Source: Dromaius novaehollandiae (taxonomy: Eukaryota > Chordata > Aves > Casuariiformes > Dromaiidae). Taken from it: DNA of 64,000 bases. This document shows positions 39,431 to 51,243 of this stretch, one piece after another. The translations under genes and the position numbers were made by a program. The stretch lies in contig NC_088113.1 in NCBI RefSeq assembly GCF_036370855.1, positions 14,218,501 through 14,282,500 of the forward strand. Reading direction: 5' to 3'. The notes below the pieces were generated by a model. The model was not told the origin of the DNA. It ran no database searches and worked only from the letters and a program-made list of their open reading frames with translations. How positions within the stretch are numbered: position 1 is the first letter of the stretch; the number at the start of each line of letters is the position of its first letter.

Positions 39431-42400
39431 GGGGACAGGCATTTTTTTTATTTGAAAACTCAAAGCTGGTGGACACTGCTTATGCTTGCTGCTCACGGGG
39501 TGTCGATGAGAAACCAATAAGGAAATGTGTCCTTATACGACAATTGCTGATTTTCTGTTGCCATAGACTGAGTCAATCTCATTAGCACACCAGTTCATTA
39601 AGTTTTGCTCTTAATTGCTTCAGTGGGTTAAGCTTCAGTAAGCACCTGAGAATATTTTTCCGTTCAGCAATACAGAAAGCGGGAGAGGTACAGTGCATGA
39701 TGTTGTTTATGTGGGCTGACGGTGGAATAGAGATGGGAATGTTTTTACTTTGATGTAGCAGGTTTGGGGTTTTCTTCCTATTTGTGATTAAAAGAACAAA
39801 CATCAATCACCAGAGTTAGAACGAATGAGAGTTACAAAGAATGAATGTGAGGCAGAAGTATGACTTTTCACTGTATTTTTTTTCTTAATTTCACCAAGGT
39901 CCATGAAGATCGATTGGATCCACAATGCCAGGGGACATCAGGCTGAATAGTTCCATTGAAACTTCGGTGGTGACATCTTCCAAAACATTGCCTTTGTCTA
40001 AGTTGAATTTTTTTTAATTTTTAACTGATTCTAAAATTCTTGTCCCTGAAAGTTTTAGGAGTTGGAGGCTGGAGTGTAATACATTTGCTCTTGTCTCTCA
40101 GTCATGCACATTCTCACCGGCTTTTAGTTAATTTGTCACATATTTCATAATTACCATTAACCTTAAGAAATCTCCTGCAAATGCACTACCGACATGGTCT
40201 TTTGCAAGTATTCATTTTCAGTTAAGCAGATCTTTTTTAAAAAAGCCAAAACCCTCTTTTGATCTTGTGCATCGGTTCAGGAGCTTTCTTTTAGCTTCAT
40301 TATACTGGATTTTGAGTTCTAGTTCATCAGTTTTGAGCAGCCTTTTTGGCCAAATATCTCCAGAAATATTACGAAGCTCGCATAGGTTGATTTTACTTTG
40401 CATGTGTTAATTGACATTCTTGAACCCATACTTTATTTATTCCCCTTCTCCTATACTTCAAAGTAGAAATATTTTTCATCAAAATTCATTCTTTACAGTA
40501 AGTTACAAGGAACTATTTAGTTTCCTTGTGTGCATGCACACATGAGTTATAGGATGACATTCTTGCATGGAAAATGGTCTTTTTTTGGTCAAAGAGAAAC
40601 TTTCAGAAAAGTCTAAATTATCACAACAGTTGCAATACAATCTTGAGAGCTGGCAACAGTGCCTGGACATATTTAGAAAGGATTTACACAGAATCCACTT
40701 GATCTGTTTTATTCTATCAGTGCTTTCAGGGAGCTGTTAACAACACAGAACAGGCAAGTTACTTAATTTGAGATGGATGCATACAGAAAATAAATCTTAG
40801 AGAGAAAAAACACTGGAAAATTCTATTCAAAAATCACCAATCGCTTGCATTTTCAAAGCTAGAAATCTCACAGCCAGACCTTTAAAACAAGTAATTGTAC
40901 ATATGTGTTTTGCTCATGAAAATAATGAATTGGCAAGCACATTTATAAGAACAATATGTGTAATTAGGTTTGCAATTATACATCTTATTTATTGACAAAC
41001 TGCCTTCTGCAATTTGAAACGAAGAAGAAAATGTGATGAGTAGCTTTAGGATGACACTAAATATTACACATAAATGCTTTTTAGCAAAGCTGCACACCAA
41101 GCAAATCTGGTGGAAATCACTGATTTTCATAAAAGGAAATAACATTTTGTTAAAGTTTAATGTTAAGGAAATGAACTGTCACAAAATATAAGGCTTGAAT
41201 ACCCTGAGAAGGGATGACAGCAATGCCTGTTCCAGACCCAAATGCTGCTAAAATGCCATGGTAACTCTTATGCGTTATTTATTTCCATGACTAAATATAA
41301 GAGCTTTTGCTATCCTGAACTGAACCACAACTGGAAATGAGAGTTTTCTTCCAATAAAGCTCTTTAGTCTTACCCAGGTGTTGGTCTTACCAGGCAGGCT
41401 TTTCAATTAGCCGAGCAGTTGTTTGATCTGCTTGCACTGCGCATCGGCAGAGCCGTGCCAGGCCCCGTGCTAGGGGATGCAAACCGCCCCACAGCTCGCA
41501 CCAGCCGTGAACAGATCCACCTCTTACAAGGGATGAAGCCCCGGTATTTTCATCCTCGGTGCACTGCTGGCCCTACAAGTAGTTGCAGGGCTTTTGGAAA
41601 AGAGAGAGCAGGCTGCCAGAGAAACCTATGATGTAGCTGATGCCCCCTGTCCAAGCCTGCCTAAGGGATACCCGACAAGGAAGCTGGCAGAAAACAAGTT
41701 GCTGGCCAAACAAATGGTCTTGGCAGCCTGCATGCCGTTAACTGCACACCTTCTGTGTTACAGCTTCAGATCTTACATGCACAGTAAAAGATTAGCAGAC
41801 CAAGTACTTGACAGCTTAAGTCTGTGGCATGTATTGGGTTAGGAGACAAGATCGTGAGGAAAGCTTCCAAGAAACGTGGTGAAGACCAGCGTGTCCGCTA
41901 AGGCAAACTGGCATCGTTCAAGTGAAGAGAATAAAATTCTGCCTGCTTAGATCAGCTGAGAGTCTAACTAAAAGCTCATAATAAAGTTACAATGAGCCGA
42001 TGCCAATTTCTCCATAAAACACCCTAAGTACTGCTACCCATAGTGAAACACCGGCCTCAGGGTTACTCAGCTGCCATTCAAGGAATGAGGCCCGGGAACA
42101 GCCATTGCCTAAGCGTGTAGCAGACATTATTACATGAGTAAAAGTTGCAATACATTAAGACAGATGGCAAGTTTAGTTCATTAATAAATCATACATGGAA
42201 TCCTTCTATCCAGTTTCCTTTTGTTTACTAAGATTTATGGGAAAGGATCGATGCGAAGCTGAGTAGATAGTTACGAGGATGGTGGTCACTGGCTAAAGCG
42301 TGCAGCGTATGAGACCTGCACACACCCAAACTATCCATGCTGCGTAGAAATTCACTTTAGTTAAGCTTTCAAAAGAAAAAAAATCAATATAATCTCTTTC

Positions 42401-45400
42401 AAGGAACCTTATGTGTAGTTTGGGATTTGTACATGTGTCAAAGAATAACCAAAATCAGAACGTGGCACAAAGTGCACAGAGGGCATGTTCATCTTCAACC
42501 TGCAGATACATATTTTTGCAAAGGATTAGGCTGGATGCAGCCTGTGCTGCTGCTGTCACCATCTCGCTACCAAAGGTTACTGTCCTGACAAGTACGAGCT
42601 GGAAGGGTCATGAAGTTGCATTTTAGTGTGCTTTTAGCTGTGTCAGTTTAAGTAACCCATAAGAGTATCCCGTTAGATGGATGTTACTAAGTTATATGTG
42701 GAAAGATGTTATAAAGCTTTAATACCATGATTGAAGTTTCAGTAAATGGTTTGATACAGGTTATGCAGTACACAGATTATGCAGTATGTCAGTAACTCTT
42801 CATACTACAGTTTATAATAATTTATAACCTTTTAGCTTAGTGCTTTTTACCATCCAGCTTCACATATTATTAATATCCACTTAACATTTCTTAAAGTATT
42901 GCAAAATACTTATTGAAGGAACATTAAGATAAAGTGGGATAGATGAGTCTGACCACAAACAATGCCAAAGTTAAATTTGTATTAATCTAACATTTAAATG
43001 TCAGAAAGGAAATAAAGACATTGCTGACAAGACATTTTAATGTTATGCAGTGCAGGTTTCTCAAGTTGTCTTTGTTGTTTTTTGTTTATGAATGAGTGCT
43101 CTTTCTGTGTTTATGCCTTTGCCTTTCTCCCTCTCTCTGTTCCTGCTAATCAGTGTGTAAAATCCCCCATTTAGGACAACTGATGAGTCCCCAGAGCTAG
43201 TTGAGCCTTGGCAAGCAGTCACCTATGTTAACGAGTACTCATTTGAAATAATCTACGTGAGAGATACAATTTACAGTATTTTTAATGTAAATTTTATGAA
43301 AACCAAGCATAATTGGCAGTGAAGGCATTCCTTTCTGTTCCGTGGGGAAAGAGCTGCAGGAGAAAGGTCTGCGTCTTCCACCCAGTACAGGCAGACGCTC
43401 GGTTTCTGACAGCTTTGTTAGAAAACTGCATGAGCTTTGGGCAATATTAAACAAACACTTTTATTGACTCTCTCTACAGTCAAAAAAATCTGACTTTTTC
43501 TCATTGCTTTCGAGTGACCTGAGGTATAATTAAAGTTAATGCTGTTTGGCAGACTTTTGCTGTCGTAGACAATCCACGCCTGTGTTGGAAGCCAATCCTC
43601 AAAACACCCGGATGGCAGCGATGCTGGCAGCGCTTAGGAGGTGCGAGCGTGGGGAATGAATTCGCACACTATTCCTGACCGAGGCTCTGGGAGAGCTGAG
43701 AAATCACCCAGCCTTTGAGAACCCTTCCCCTCCGTAGACCAGGCTTGCTGGTACAGTTTAATAAAGGAGACTGGTAAACCCAGTGGCTGATATTCCCTCT
43801 GTGTCAAGATCTGAACCCAGACAAGACCCTTTAAATCTTCAGTCAGGCTTTAATTTCATTGTCAGTGCAAACACAATTAATAAATTGTCTTTCGCAATGA
43901 AAGGTCACAAGCAACTCAATTTAAGGCACTCGCCGTCGCTGGGCTGTTGGCAGCATTTTACAAAATCTGTATTCTGCACAGAGCCGCTCGCTGCACGGTG
44001 TTGTGGAGCTAGGCAAATAGCTCTGGTCACTTTTTGAGCAGAGTGCCTGTCATTTGCCTTTTACCACTCTGAAAGTGTTCGTAATATTTTGAGTAAACAA
44101 ACCTTCCCAATACTGAAATACAAATCCCGGATTTTTTTGCTTGTAGTAAAAAGAATGACTTATTATTCTGGCATCTGCTTTGAGTTAGTCTTTGTTTTAG
44201 AATCGTAACAGTTGTTTTGAATGTCTACCTTCAAAGTCAGCAAAAAGAGGCCATAAATTTGGGCTGCCTTTTCAAAAAAGTGAGATACAGGTTTTTTGTA
44301 TGTGAGCTGACCGTTTCCAGTTGCATGTGCAGGAGGGTGATAGATGCAGTCTTTTGCCCCAGCTGTAATTAAGGAGGGTTGGAAAGTACACGTCAGTGCG
44401 AAGATACCGTGATTCGGAGTCATAAGTATTTCCTAGTGATTTTTCTTGCTTCCAAAGGGAAATAGCTTGCATTAGCCTTGTAGTGGATTACAGAGCACAG
44501 CTCTTCTTTCACCAGCTCCTGCAAAGGATTGGCATGTTGGGAGGATGATACGGAGAGGATAATCCATCCTTCACACCCTCCCCAGTAGCTCCAGTGCATC
44601 GAGCTCTGCAGATAGCTTCGGCTTTTCCTACCTGCAAGTCACGTTGCAGTGGGGAGTGATGCTTGTGTTTGCATTCATTCATTTGATTTAGGTGCCCAGC
44701 TCAGGTAAATGCTCACAGGAATTAAGCTTGCAATTGCACAATGTAACATTAAAATCCAGCCCCTGAATCTACTGATTATAAAAGGCAGCACATAAAGTCA
44801 AACTCTGCGTTGAAAACTGGCACTATTTGATATCTTTTCAAAATGCCATCTGCAGATACTATAATTAGAATATATACTTTTTTTCTAACTTGGTTAATGG
44901 CAACAAAAAGATCAAAAAACTTTCAGGCATAAATTTTCAGTAGACATGCAGCCATAAATGCTTAAATATGCACTGAGTCAAGATAAGAATTTGCCTGTAG
45001 ACACATTGTTAACACAGACATCAAATTAGCTTGACATTGGCTCAGTAATGAGTATTTAGGGCAAAACACTGAAAAATAAATGTCACTCGAATCAATCAGT
45101 ATTGGACTATCTATAAATATATACACAGAAGTCTAACCCAGAAACAAGCAACTTCTACTCGTGTTTAAAACTGTGGTATACTGTAAAGAAGTGTCTATCT
45201 AAATTTTCAAGGGAAACTAACATTTGGGTTTAAACTGAAACTTAGCTGATGCTTTTCTTCCAGCATTACAACAGAAAATGATTTATTTAAATACACTGTA
45301 ATAGGAAGCAGCATCCTGCTATAGTACTAGCCAGGTGTATCGCAGCCTCAGTGCTGCCCTTTGTGCCCAGTGCTGCTCAGTCCAAACCTTTTCCTGGACA

Positions 45401-46759
45401 GCGTTACCAGCGACAAGGTCTAGATTCCTACACGTCCTAAATATTTCAGACATTATCTGCACCTCTGAAGGATTAAGCCCTAAATGGACACTGTGATAGC
45501 ACCGCTTGATTTGCCACAAGTATGTCAGGCAGTCCTATTCAGCAGATATATTTTGAAAACAAAGCTGTGGGGTTTTGCTGGGCCAGCCCCCGTGATAACC
45601 GCGGATGTAGTGCAGCTCAAACCACCCTCGCAGGCAATGCAGTTACATGTGGCTATTTCACATGCACACGATATGATCCGGATTCGGCTGCTGCTTTGGT
45701 CTCCAGCATCGCTGCGTTGCCTGCTCGCTGCTCGATAAAACCTGCAGGTGCCTATGTTGGGACCTGCTCTGGGAATACTGCGCATACAGCAAAGCGGCAG
45801 TGGTGGCCGGCACTCGGGGAAGCTGGAAGTGTGCAGGCGGCATCGCTCCAGCCCTGCCACAGCCAAAGCTCAGGGCGAGCTGTCAGGCCCGAAGCTGCAC
45901 GCTGATACACTGCAGACTCTGATAAATTACATATAGGAAAAGGGAGGATGGATGGTGACCTCGTGCTCTGCTGCTCAGCCCTGCTTAATCCCTCCATCCG
46001 TGTTCTGCAGATGGAGGAAGGTCCTTTGATGTATGTACGTCTTTGGGAGATGGAGGATGAAAAAGTTGCTTAGATGCTTGTAGGTGTCACAGAAATACAA
46101 AGCAAGCAAAATGAATGTTACATTTTTCACGAGCTAATGTTACCCTGGATTCACTTGGCTTGCAGATGCAGTCAGCATATATTTATTTCTGTCTTAACAT
46201 TCACTGTGTTGACAGTAATTTTGTTACAGACAAAATATTACAATCAGAACCAGAGTTTCCAGTAAAAGGATGCATTTCATTTGTTGCTTTTTTCCCCTGC
46301 TATCTTCTCTGCTTCTCACCACCTTGGCCTACATAAAACAAAATTATTTGAGTGAATCATGCAGAGGCAAGGTAATTTCAGTGCCTGATACTGCAATATT
46401 ACGATACAAAATGACATGTTAGCCTGGTTAATGGTTTATTTATTTTCATTAAATATTGATTATCAGTTGTTTATGCTGAGAGGCACCTTCCTGTTTACCG
46501 TGCAAGTAGCTATATACCTATATTCTTTTATGGTAGTGTTTTTTTTTCAAGTTAACTGGTTAGTCTCACGAATTTGCATGTTTTGTCACTGACTGATATC
46601 TGTCAGTAAGTTATGAGTGCCGTTCGCTATTATAACTTTATACCTAGTGTATTCAAAATCCGTGGAGCAAATGAAGATGCTTTTCATTAGGAGTCCTGCC
46701 TGCACTTCTGCAGGTGTACAGTCAGCTGGCTGGGAAGGCTAGCCCAAATTCTGGGGAGG

Positions 46760-46855
46760 TTTCGCGGGTTCTGTGACCCCCCCGCTGCCCCCTTGCCTGC
46801 AGTCCCGCCGCGCTGGCCGTGGCGCGGGAGCCCACCGACGTACCGCGAACAGAGA
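46760..46855. other. Orphan CpG-rich patch 3
   Basis: Roughly a dozen CpG dinucleotides lie within 100 bases (for example CCCGCCGCGC and GGCGCGGG), bounded sharply by AT-rich DNA. No gene feature was found in it. Confidence 0.55.
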
Positions 46856-48137
46856 CCCAGGGGAGGAAGAGCGAACAGCACAGAGTGTTAGAGAAATCTT
46901 TTCGTTCCGGTTTCCATTCTTTCACTAAAATCCATTAGCACAATAAAAAACACATGGGGAATGAAGAGAAATTCTTAGCAGGTCTGTGCTGGGGGACCAG
47001 CTTATGGTTTTGCATTAGCACCAGCAGCAGAACGGGCCACAAGTTTAAGACCAAACCAGAGTAATCCAATGTCTGCATTTTGAAACACAGTATATCCAGA
47101 ATGATCTTTTTTGTTTCTTTTTCCAAAATTAAATATGGCTGACCAAGATTCGCTTAATGATCCAAGGCAGCTCTTCAGATTTGGCTTTGTATGAAAAAAG
47201 AGAATAAGGGATTTCAAGGTTTGGAGTAGCATAGAAAAAATCCACATTTACTGAAGAAGGGCACCTTTTTATTTTTGGTCATTAACAATTGTGCTTCTAT
47301 GCAGCTGGAACTGGTCCAAATTCAGAATTTCCATTGCACAAATCAGAACAAAATATCAAAAAAATTATCTCACACTGAAACAAAATTAAACATACAGAAT
47401 GTCAAAAGCTCTTCATAGAGCTATTACAGTTGAAATATTGCATTCCACTAACCTTGAAGTACTTGATAAGGTCAGAACACTTCATTGACACGTTATCATT
47501 TATAAGACAGTCTGAAAAATCAAAACAATAGTAGAAAAATGATGGCATTTTGGCCTTATCGGAACAAAACGTTAAGGGAGCTTTTCATAAAAGAATATAT
47601 TGGCACATGTTACGCATTCGCAGAAAATCATTTCAGGGCGATCAAATCGGAAACTTTTTTGTCAGGCAATGCTTAACCAGTACGAGCTCCATCTGTTCAA
47701 GGAAAGATCTTCCACAGAAAACACTGCTTCCTCAAAATGGCCTCTGCAGTTTTCATCTTCTTTAGCTTGGTAAGTCCCGGAGATGCTTGTCAGGGATCGC
47801 CCTTAGACTGCGATGAAATAATATCGTGGGCACTGGGGGTGACATGCTGCAAATATAATATGGTGAATGTCACCTCTTTTTAAAATGCCACTATGGCATT
47901 TCGAAAAACTAACCGATATCTTCATTTTCAGTTAAAATGTATAACAGTGATTTCTGTTTCCAGAGCCCTAAAAGCAAACAAGCTCATTGTAGAGTAATAT
48001 AATGACACATTATTATGAGATTAGAATATAACAATAATCCACTTAAATTATTAACAACAGGCTAGTGCTTTAGCACGACCCTTGACTCGATCTTCCTTGG
48101 AAATAATAGCAATAACATTGTCATTATACGGAGAAGA

Positions 48138-48145
48138 ATTTGCAT
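48138..48145 (+). promoter_or_regulatory. POU octamer ATTTGCAT
   Basis: A single exact octamer lies in an AT-rich stretch (47.9-48.2 kb) about 2.5 kb upstream of the DOK6 exon. One eight-base match carries little weight on its own. Confidence 0.25.
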
Positions 48146-49482
48146 TTCAATGAAAGATTATTAAAAAGGTTTTATATATTTTTTGATATAGATAAACATG
48201 TACAGTATTTGCTCATAGGGAGTGCAAATGGTCAATAGACCCCTAGGGAAATGAGAGAAGGACTCCTGTCAAAACAATTAGAGCACACATTTGCATCGAT
48301 ATTGAAAACCCAGTAAACAAGTTTTTTTGTAGTGATAATACTGGGTTGCAAACCTGAACAATGAGATTTTCTGGCACATTCTGCGTACATGGGAATTAAA
48401 ATGCATTTTCTCTTTAAACCCTAGCATGTGCAAGGGATTTATGTTGTTCAAAGTAAAAATGCTAAAGGACACTAACTTTCTAATTCATCAAAGGATAAGC
48501 AATGCTTAAGTCCACCTTTCCTTAGCAAAGCTCGTAGGAATGTGTTTGCCCGTAAGCGTATGCTAGTGTCTAATGAGACCAACAGTGAGTGTTCCCAGGT
48601 CCTGGAAGGGATCAGAAGAAAGGTCTAAACCCGTTGAAAAGACATCTACTGTGGCTCCATAGCTTGTTTCCTTCTACAAATATTGTTGAAACCAAAATAA
48701 ATGCTCTCACTATTTTTTTCTGTGTTTTGAATACACTCGATTCTTCTGGCATTAGTGTTTTTATGGTTCTTGAGACTGAAATATGTTTGTGCACTTCTAT
48801 ATAAGATGACACTGGCTGGGGGTCTTAACTCTTCTCAGCTTTCAACTACTAATGAAGTCTAGTGAATGGTATTATGGGGTTGGCAGCAACAGCGTTCTTG
48901 GTTCTGCACAACAGATTTAGTGAAAATACGGTACTTGGCAAATTTGCAGTTAGGTACCGACCCTTTGTAACATGAGCCCTCCGTGTTCCTTTTGGGACAT
49001 GTTATTCTAGTGGAAGGACTTAAGCATCTCAGAAAAATCTTCTGATTTCTGGGGTATTCTGGTGAATGGGTATGGCAGTTTTCATTGTTTCTAGCTGCAG
49101 CTGCTCTACTTTATGCATGCCATAAAAGAGCACAGTGCAAAGGAGAGGGAAGTGTGAAATAATAAAGTCTGCTGTGAGGCAAGGACTGCAAACTCCTCTT
49201 TCATCTTAAGTGAATTAGCCCTTCAGCCAGAAAGTCTTACACTCCCTCTCTCTAATCCACTCCATCAATTAATACTTAGTAAAGCCCAGCAAAGCATAAT
49301 CACCTCCTCAAGCAAGACCCAAAAGCACCACACTGTTTCCACAGCAGAACCAGGATCATTTGAGGCTCCTCCTAAGGTGAAGGAGCTACACATTTAAACC
49401 AGAGAGAGGCCAGTTTGATCGCAGGTGACTTTTGTAGTCATTGAACAACTAAATCTTCCTGGACATGACTTTCACCTTGCCC

Positions 49483-49570
49483 TGCGTGGCTGCGAGGTGC
49501 TCGGTCTCGCCGGCTGCCCGGGGGCTGCAGGGTGCGAATCCCGGGGGCGAGGAGGTGCTGCGGGACTGGG
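49483..49570. other. Orphan CpG-rich patch 4
   Basis: A CpG- and G-rich stretch of about 90 bases lies 1.1 kb upstream of the DOK6 exon. It could be an outlying part of the promoter region, since CpG content rises again from 50.16 kb. Confidence 0.55.
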
Positions 49571-50479
49571 TGCCCACAAGGCTGAGAAATGTTGAGACAT
49601 TCCCAGAAATGGATCTTGAAGTGTGAAGGGAATTTTATTAGCAAAAGTTCAGGCACTGGAAAGACCTAAGGTCCTCTATGGTCAGGCAGCAGCCGCACAA
49701 GGGGCTTTAGCAGCTAAATGTTCGATATCTAAACCCAACGGCCCTTTCATGCTGCTTGGAGATTCCCTGGGCATTCCCGCTCTGCCTGCCACCTTGCTTC
49801 CCATGGCATGGTAATCCTTAAAGTCAGAGGCATCTGGCTGACCTCCTCCTCAGACTGTCTATATTGGGAATGCTATTAAAAGATGCTATGAAAAGATGAA
49901 CAGTCCGTTTTTCCAGGACGTAGTATTTATAGTGTGCCACTAACAGATGACCCTTGTAGAGCAGCGTGAGTTCCTGGAGTCCCCTCTCGCACGCTCCTTG
50001 GCACACTCAGCAACCGTTGCACGTTCTTGGAGAAGGAGAACTCGGTGGACGCAGAAGGCACCCCAGGGCCAGGTGAACATCTTTCATTAGCGCAACCACG
50101 CATTGCCTAGAACATGCAGCATACGCTTGCGTGACATTTCCACGACATGACGTGCACCGTCGAGCAACAGCTCGGGTTACCAGTCTTTAGCAGGAGATCC
50201 TGGAGCGGAGCCATTTGGCAGTCTTCGAGGCATCTGCAAGACTTTCTGGGAAACCCGCTTTCCTGCGGAAAACCAGAGAGAGGTCCGAGCTGCTTCGCCT
50301 CAGCGTCGCAGGGCCGCTGTGGTTACCGGCAGCTGCCCCAGCTGCAGCGGTGTGACAGCCCCGCGGCTCGATCCCTGCGCGCTGGCTTAAAACATTTGCG
50401 CAACCTTTAGCACAACTCCCGAAGCAGCCGCGACCTGGAGCCTGGGGGACCCTGTGCTCCTGGAAACGACTTTTTTTTC

Positions 50480-50525
50480 GGGGGGGGGGGACCACAAGCC
50501 TTCGGGGGGGCTGTGGGCGGCGGGG
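50480..50525 (+). other. G-run cluster with G-quadruplex motif
   Basis: An 11-base G run (50,480-50,490) is followed by a seven-base G run, then GGG and GGGG separated by loops of four bases. The part at 50,504-50,525 satisfies the usual four-run G-quadruplex pattern. It lies immediately upstream of the TATA-like box, on the non-template strand. Confidence 0.5.
50515..50520 (+). promoter_or_regulatory. GC box (GGGCGG), upstream
   Basis: The exact Sp1-type hexamer GGGCGG lies 28 bases before the TATA-like box. Such boxes are common in CpG islands, so function is inferred only from position. Confidence 0.45.
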
Positions 50526-50547
50526 CTGCAGCGAAAGCGGCGGGGGG

Positions 50548-50554
50548 ATAAAAG
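50548..50554 (+). promoter_or_regulatory. DOK6: TATA-like box
   Basis: ATAAAAG sits in the context GGGGGATAAAAGGG, the only AT-rich hexamer-type element in the core of the island and 114 bases before the last base of the 5' leader. A start of transcription about 25-30 bases downstream (near 50,580) would give a leader of about 85-90 bases. Whether it works as a TATA box is inferred; many CpG-island promoters lack one. Confidence 0.5.
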
Positions 50555-50567
50555 GGAGGCGCAGCGC

Positions 50568-50574
50568 GGGGGCG
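50568..50574 (+). promoter_or_regulatory. GC box (GGGGCGG), near predicted start
   Basis: A GGGGCGG Sp1-type box lies just downstream of the TATA-like box and about 95 bases before the ATG. Together with the upstream box it frames the presumed core promoter. Confidence 0.4.
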
Positions 50575-50579
50575 GTGCC

Positions 50580-50667
50580 GCCCGCAGCCCTTCCCCCGGC
50601 GCGGCCCGCCGCGGGGCCGGGGAGCTCCGCGGAGCAGCGCGGCTGCGGAGCAACTTTGCGCGGAAGG
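50580..50667 (+). other. DOK6: Predicted 5' leader of DOK6
   Basis: This is the stretch between the start of transcription inferred from the TATA-like box and the ATG. It is very GC-rich, contains no ATG, and the frame of the coding exon stays open through it, so the start was chosen from family similarity (MASNFND) and the strong Kozak context rather than from an upstream stop codon. The 5' end is a guess. Confidence 0.4.
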
Positions 50668-50733
50668 ATGGCCTCCAATTTCAACGACATCGTGAAGCAG
50701 GGCTACGTGCGCCTCCGGAGCCGGCGGCTGGGG
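50668..50733 (+). CDS. DOK6: DOK6 coding exon 1 (N-terminus of Dok-family PH/PTB adaptor)
   Basis: Dok-4/5/6 proteins are cytoplasmic adaptors with an N-terminal PH domain followed by a PTB domain; DOK6 is known to act downstream of the RET receptor in neurons. This exon encodes 22 residues, starting MASNFNDIVKQGYV and ending RSRRLG, which is the start of the PH domain. As I recall the family, DOK6 has Arg15 and Arg20 here while DOK5 has Lys at both and DOK4 differs more; this exon has Arg at both, so DOK6 is the best match. Leu16 replaces the Ile I recall in human DOK6. The ATG has A at -3 and G at +4, a strong initiation context, with no upstream ATG back to the predicted start of transcription. 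The exon ends in phase 0 at GGG|GTGAGT, as expected for this family. The remaining exons lie beyond the window. The exon call is firm; the choice of DOK6 over DOK5 rests on a few residues. Confidence 0.88.
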
Positions 50734-50739
50734 GTGAGT
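50734..50739 (+). other. DOK6: Splice donor of DOK6 exon 1
   Basis: The bases GTGAGT follow directly after the codon for Gly22. This is a near-consensus 5' splice site and falls exactly where the protein similarity to Dok adaptors stops: the next codons read VSAGPG, which is not Dok-like. Confidence 0.88.
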
Positions 50740-51082
50740 GCTGGCCCCGGCCCGGGGGCTCCTGCCTCGGGCTTTTATTCCTTAATTTTTGTCCTCCTCT
50801 TCCTCAGACTGCGCTCTGCGGGTGTCTCCGGAGAGGAGGCACACGCACGAATACACCCCAAAACTTGAGGGGGGGATAATGGAAAAAAAGAAGGCATCTA
50901 ATTGCACATATATATGCACTGTGTACATGCACGTATGTAGGTATATATGTTTTTCGGCACCGCTGGGGCGCGGGGGTCCTGCCTGCGGGGCAGGCTGCGC
51001 TGCCTCCCCGTCCGGCGCTGCCCTCCGTGCGCGGGAGCGGGGCAGCCCCCAGTGCCGGCAGCTTCGGGCCGGCTCGGCCCCG

Positions 51083-51109
51083 GGAGGAGGAGGAGGAGGA
51101 GGAGGAGGA
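51083..51109 (+). repeat. (GGA)9 microsatellite
   Basis: Nine uninterrupted GGA units occur inside the CpG island, about 350 bases into intron 1. Purine-rich triplet tracts like this are often length-variable. Confidence 0.95.
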
Positions 51110-51219
51110 TGGCCGGGAGGAAGGCAGCGGACGAGGGGACAGCGCCCCGGGGCCGGGGGCTGTGGCGGGGGTCTCCTGCCGGGCCCGGGCGGGCTGCAGC
51201 CGCTGGGCTCCTCGGTGCC

Positions 51220-51243
51220 GGGGTGGGCATGGGGTGCAGTGGG
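51220..51243 (+). other. G-quadruplex motif in early intron 1
   Basis: Four G runs (GGGG, GGG, GGGG, GGG) are separated by loops of 1, 3 and 6 bases, a canonical quadruplex-forming pattern on the transcript-sense strand near the downstream edge of the CpG island. Confidence 0.6.

Larger units (their letters stand above)
29300..50150. other. Upstream region of DOK6, likely regulatory intergenic DNA
   Basis: No confident exon was seen. It differs from the left half in carrying short CpG patches, palindromic POU/homeodomain motifs and TAAT-rich stretches (for example 35.17-35.48 and 37.42-37.66 kb) of the type often found in conserved enhancers of developmental genes. Conservation itself cannot be judged from one sequence. 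In human, as I recall, DOK6 has a gene-poor upstream flank towards CCDC102B, which fits this picture. Confidence 0.45.

Noticed and set aside
39035-39517. 160-codon open frame on the minus strand
   Set aside because: The middle section is a translated CpG patch and the ends are unrelated low-information sequence; no promoter or splice context.
49525-49545. GGTGCGAATCCCGG resembling a tRNA T-arm (B box)
   Set aside because: No matching A box, acceptor stem or cloverleaf could be found around it; it is part of a CpG patch.
50187-50690. 167-codon open frame on the minus strand across the DOK6 promoter
   Set aside because: It lies wholly in CpG-island sequence with low stop-codon frequency, is proline/arginine/alanine-rich and resembles no protein family; it is antisense to the well-supported exon.
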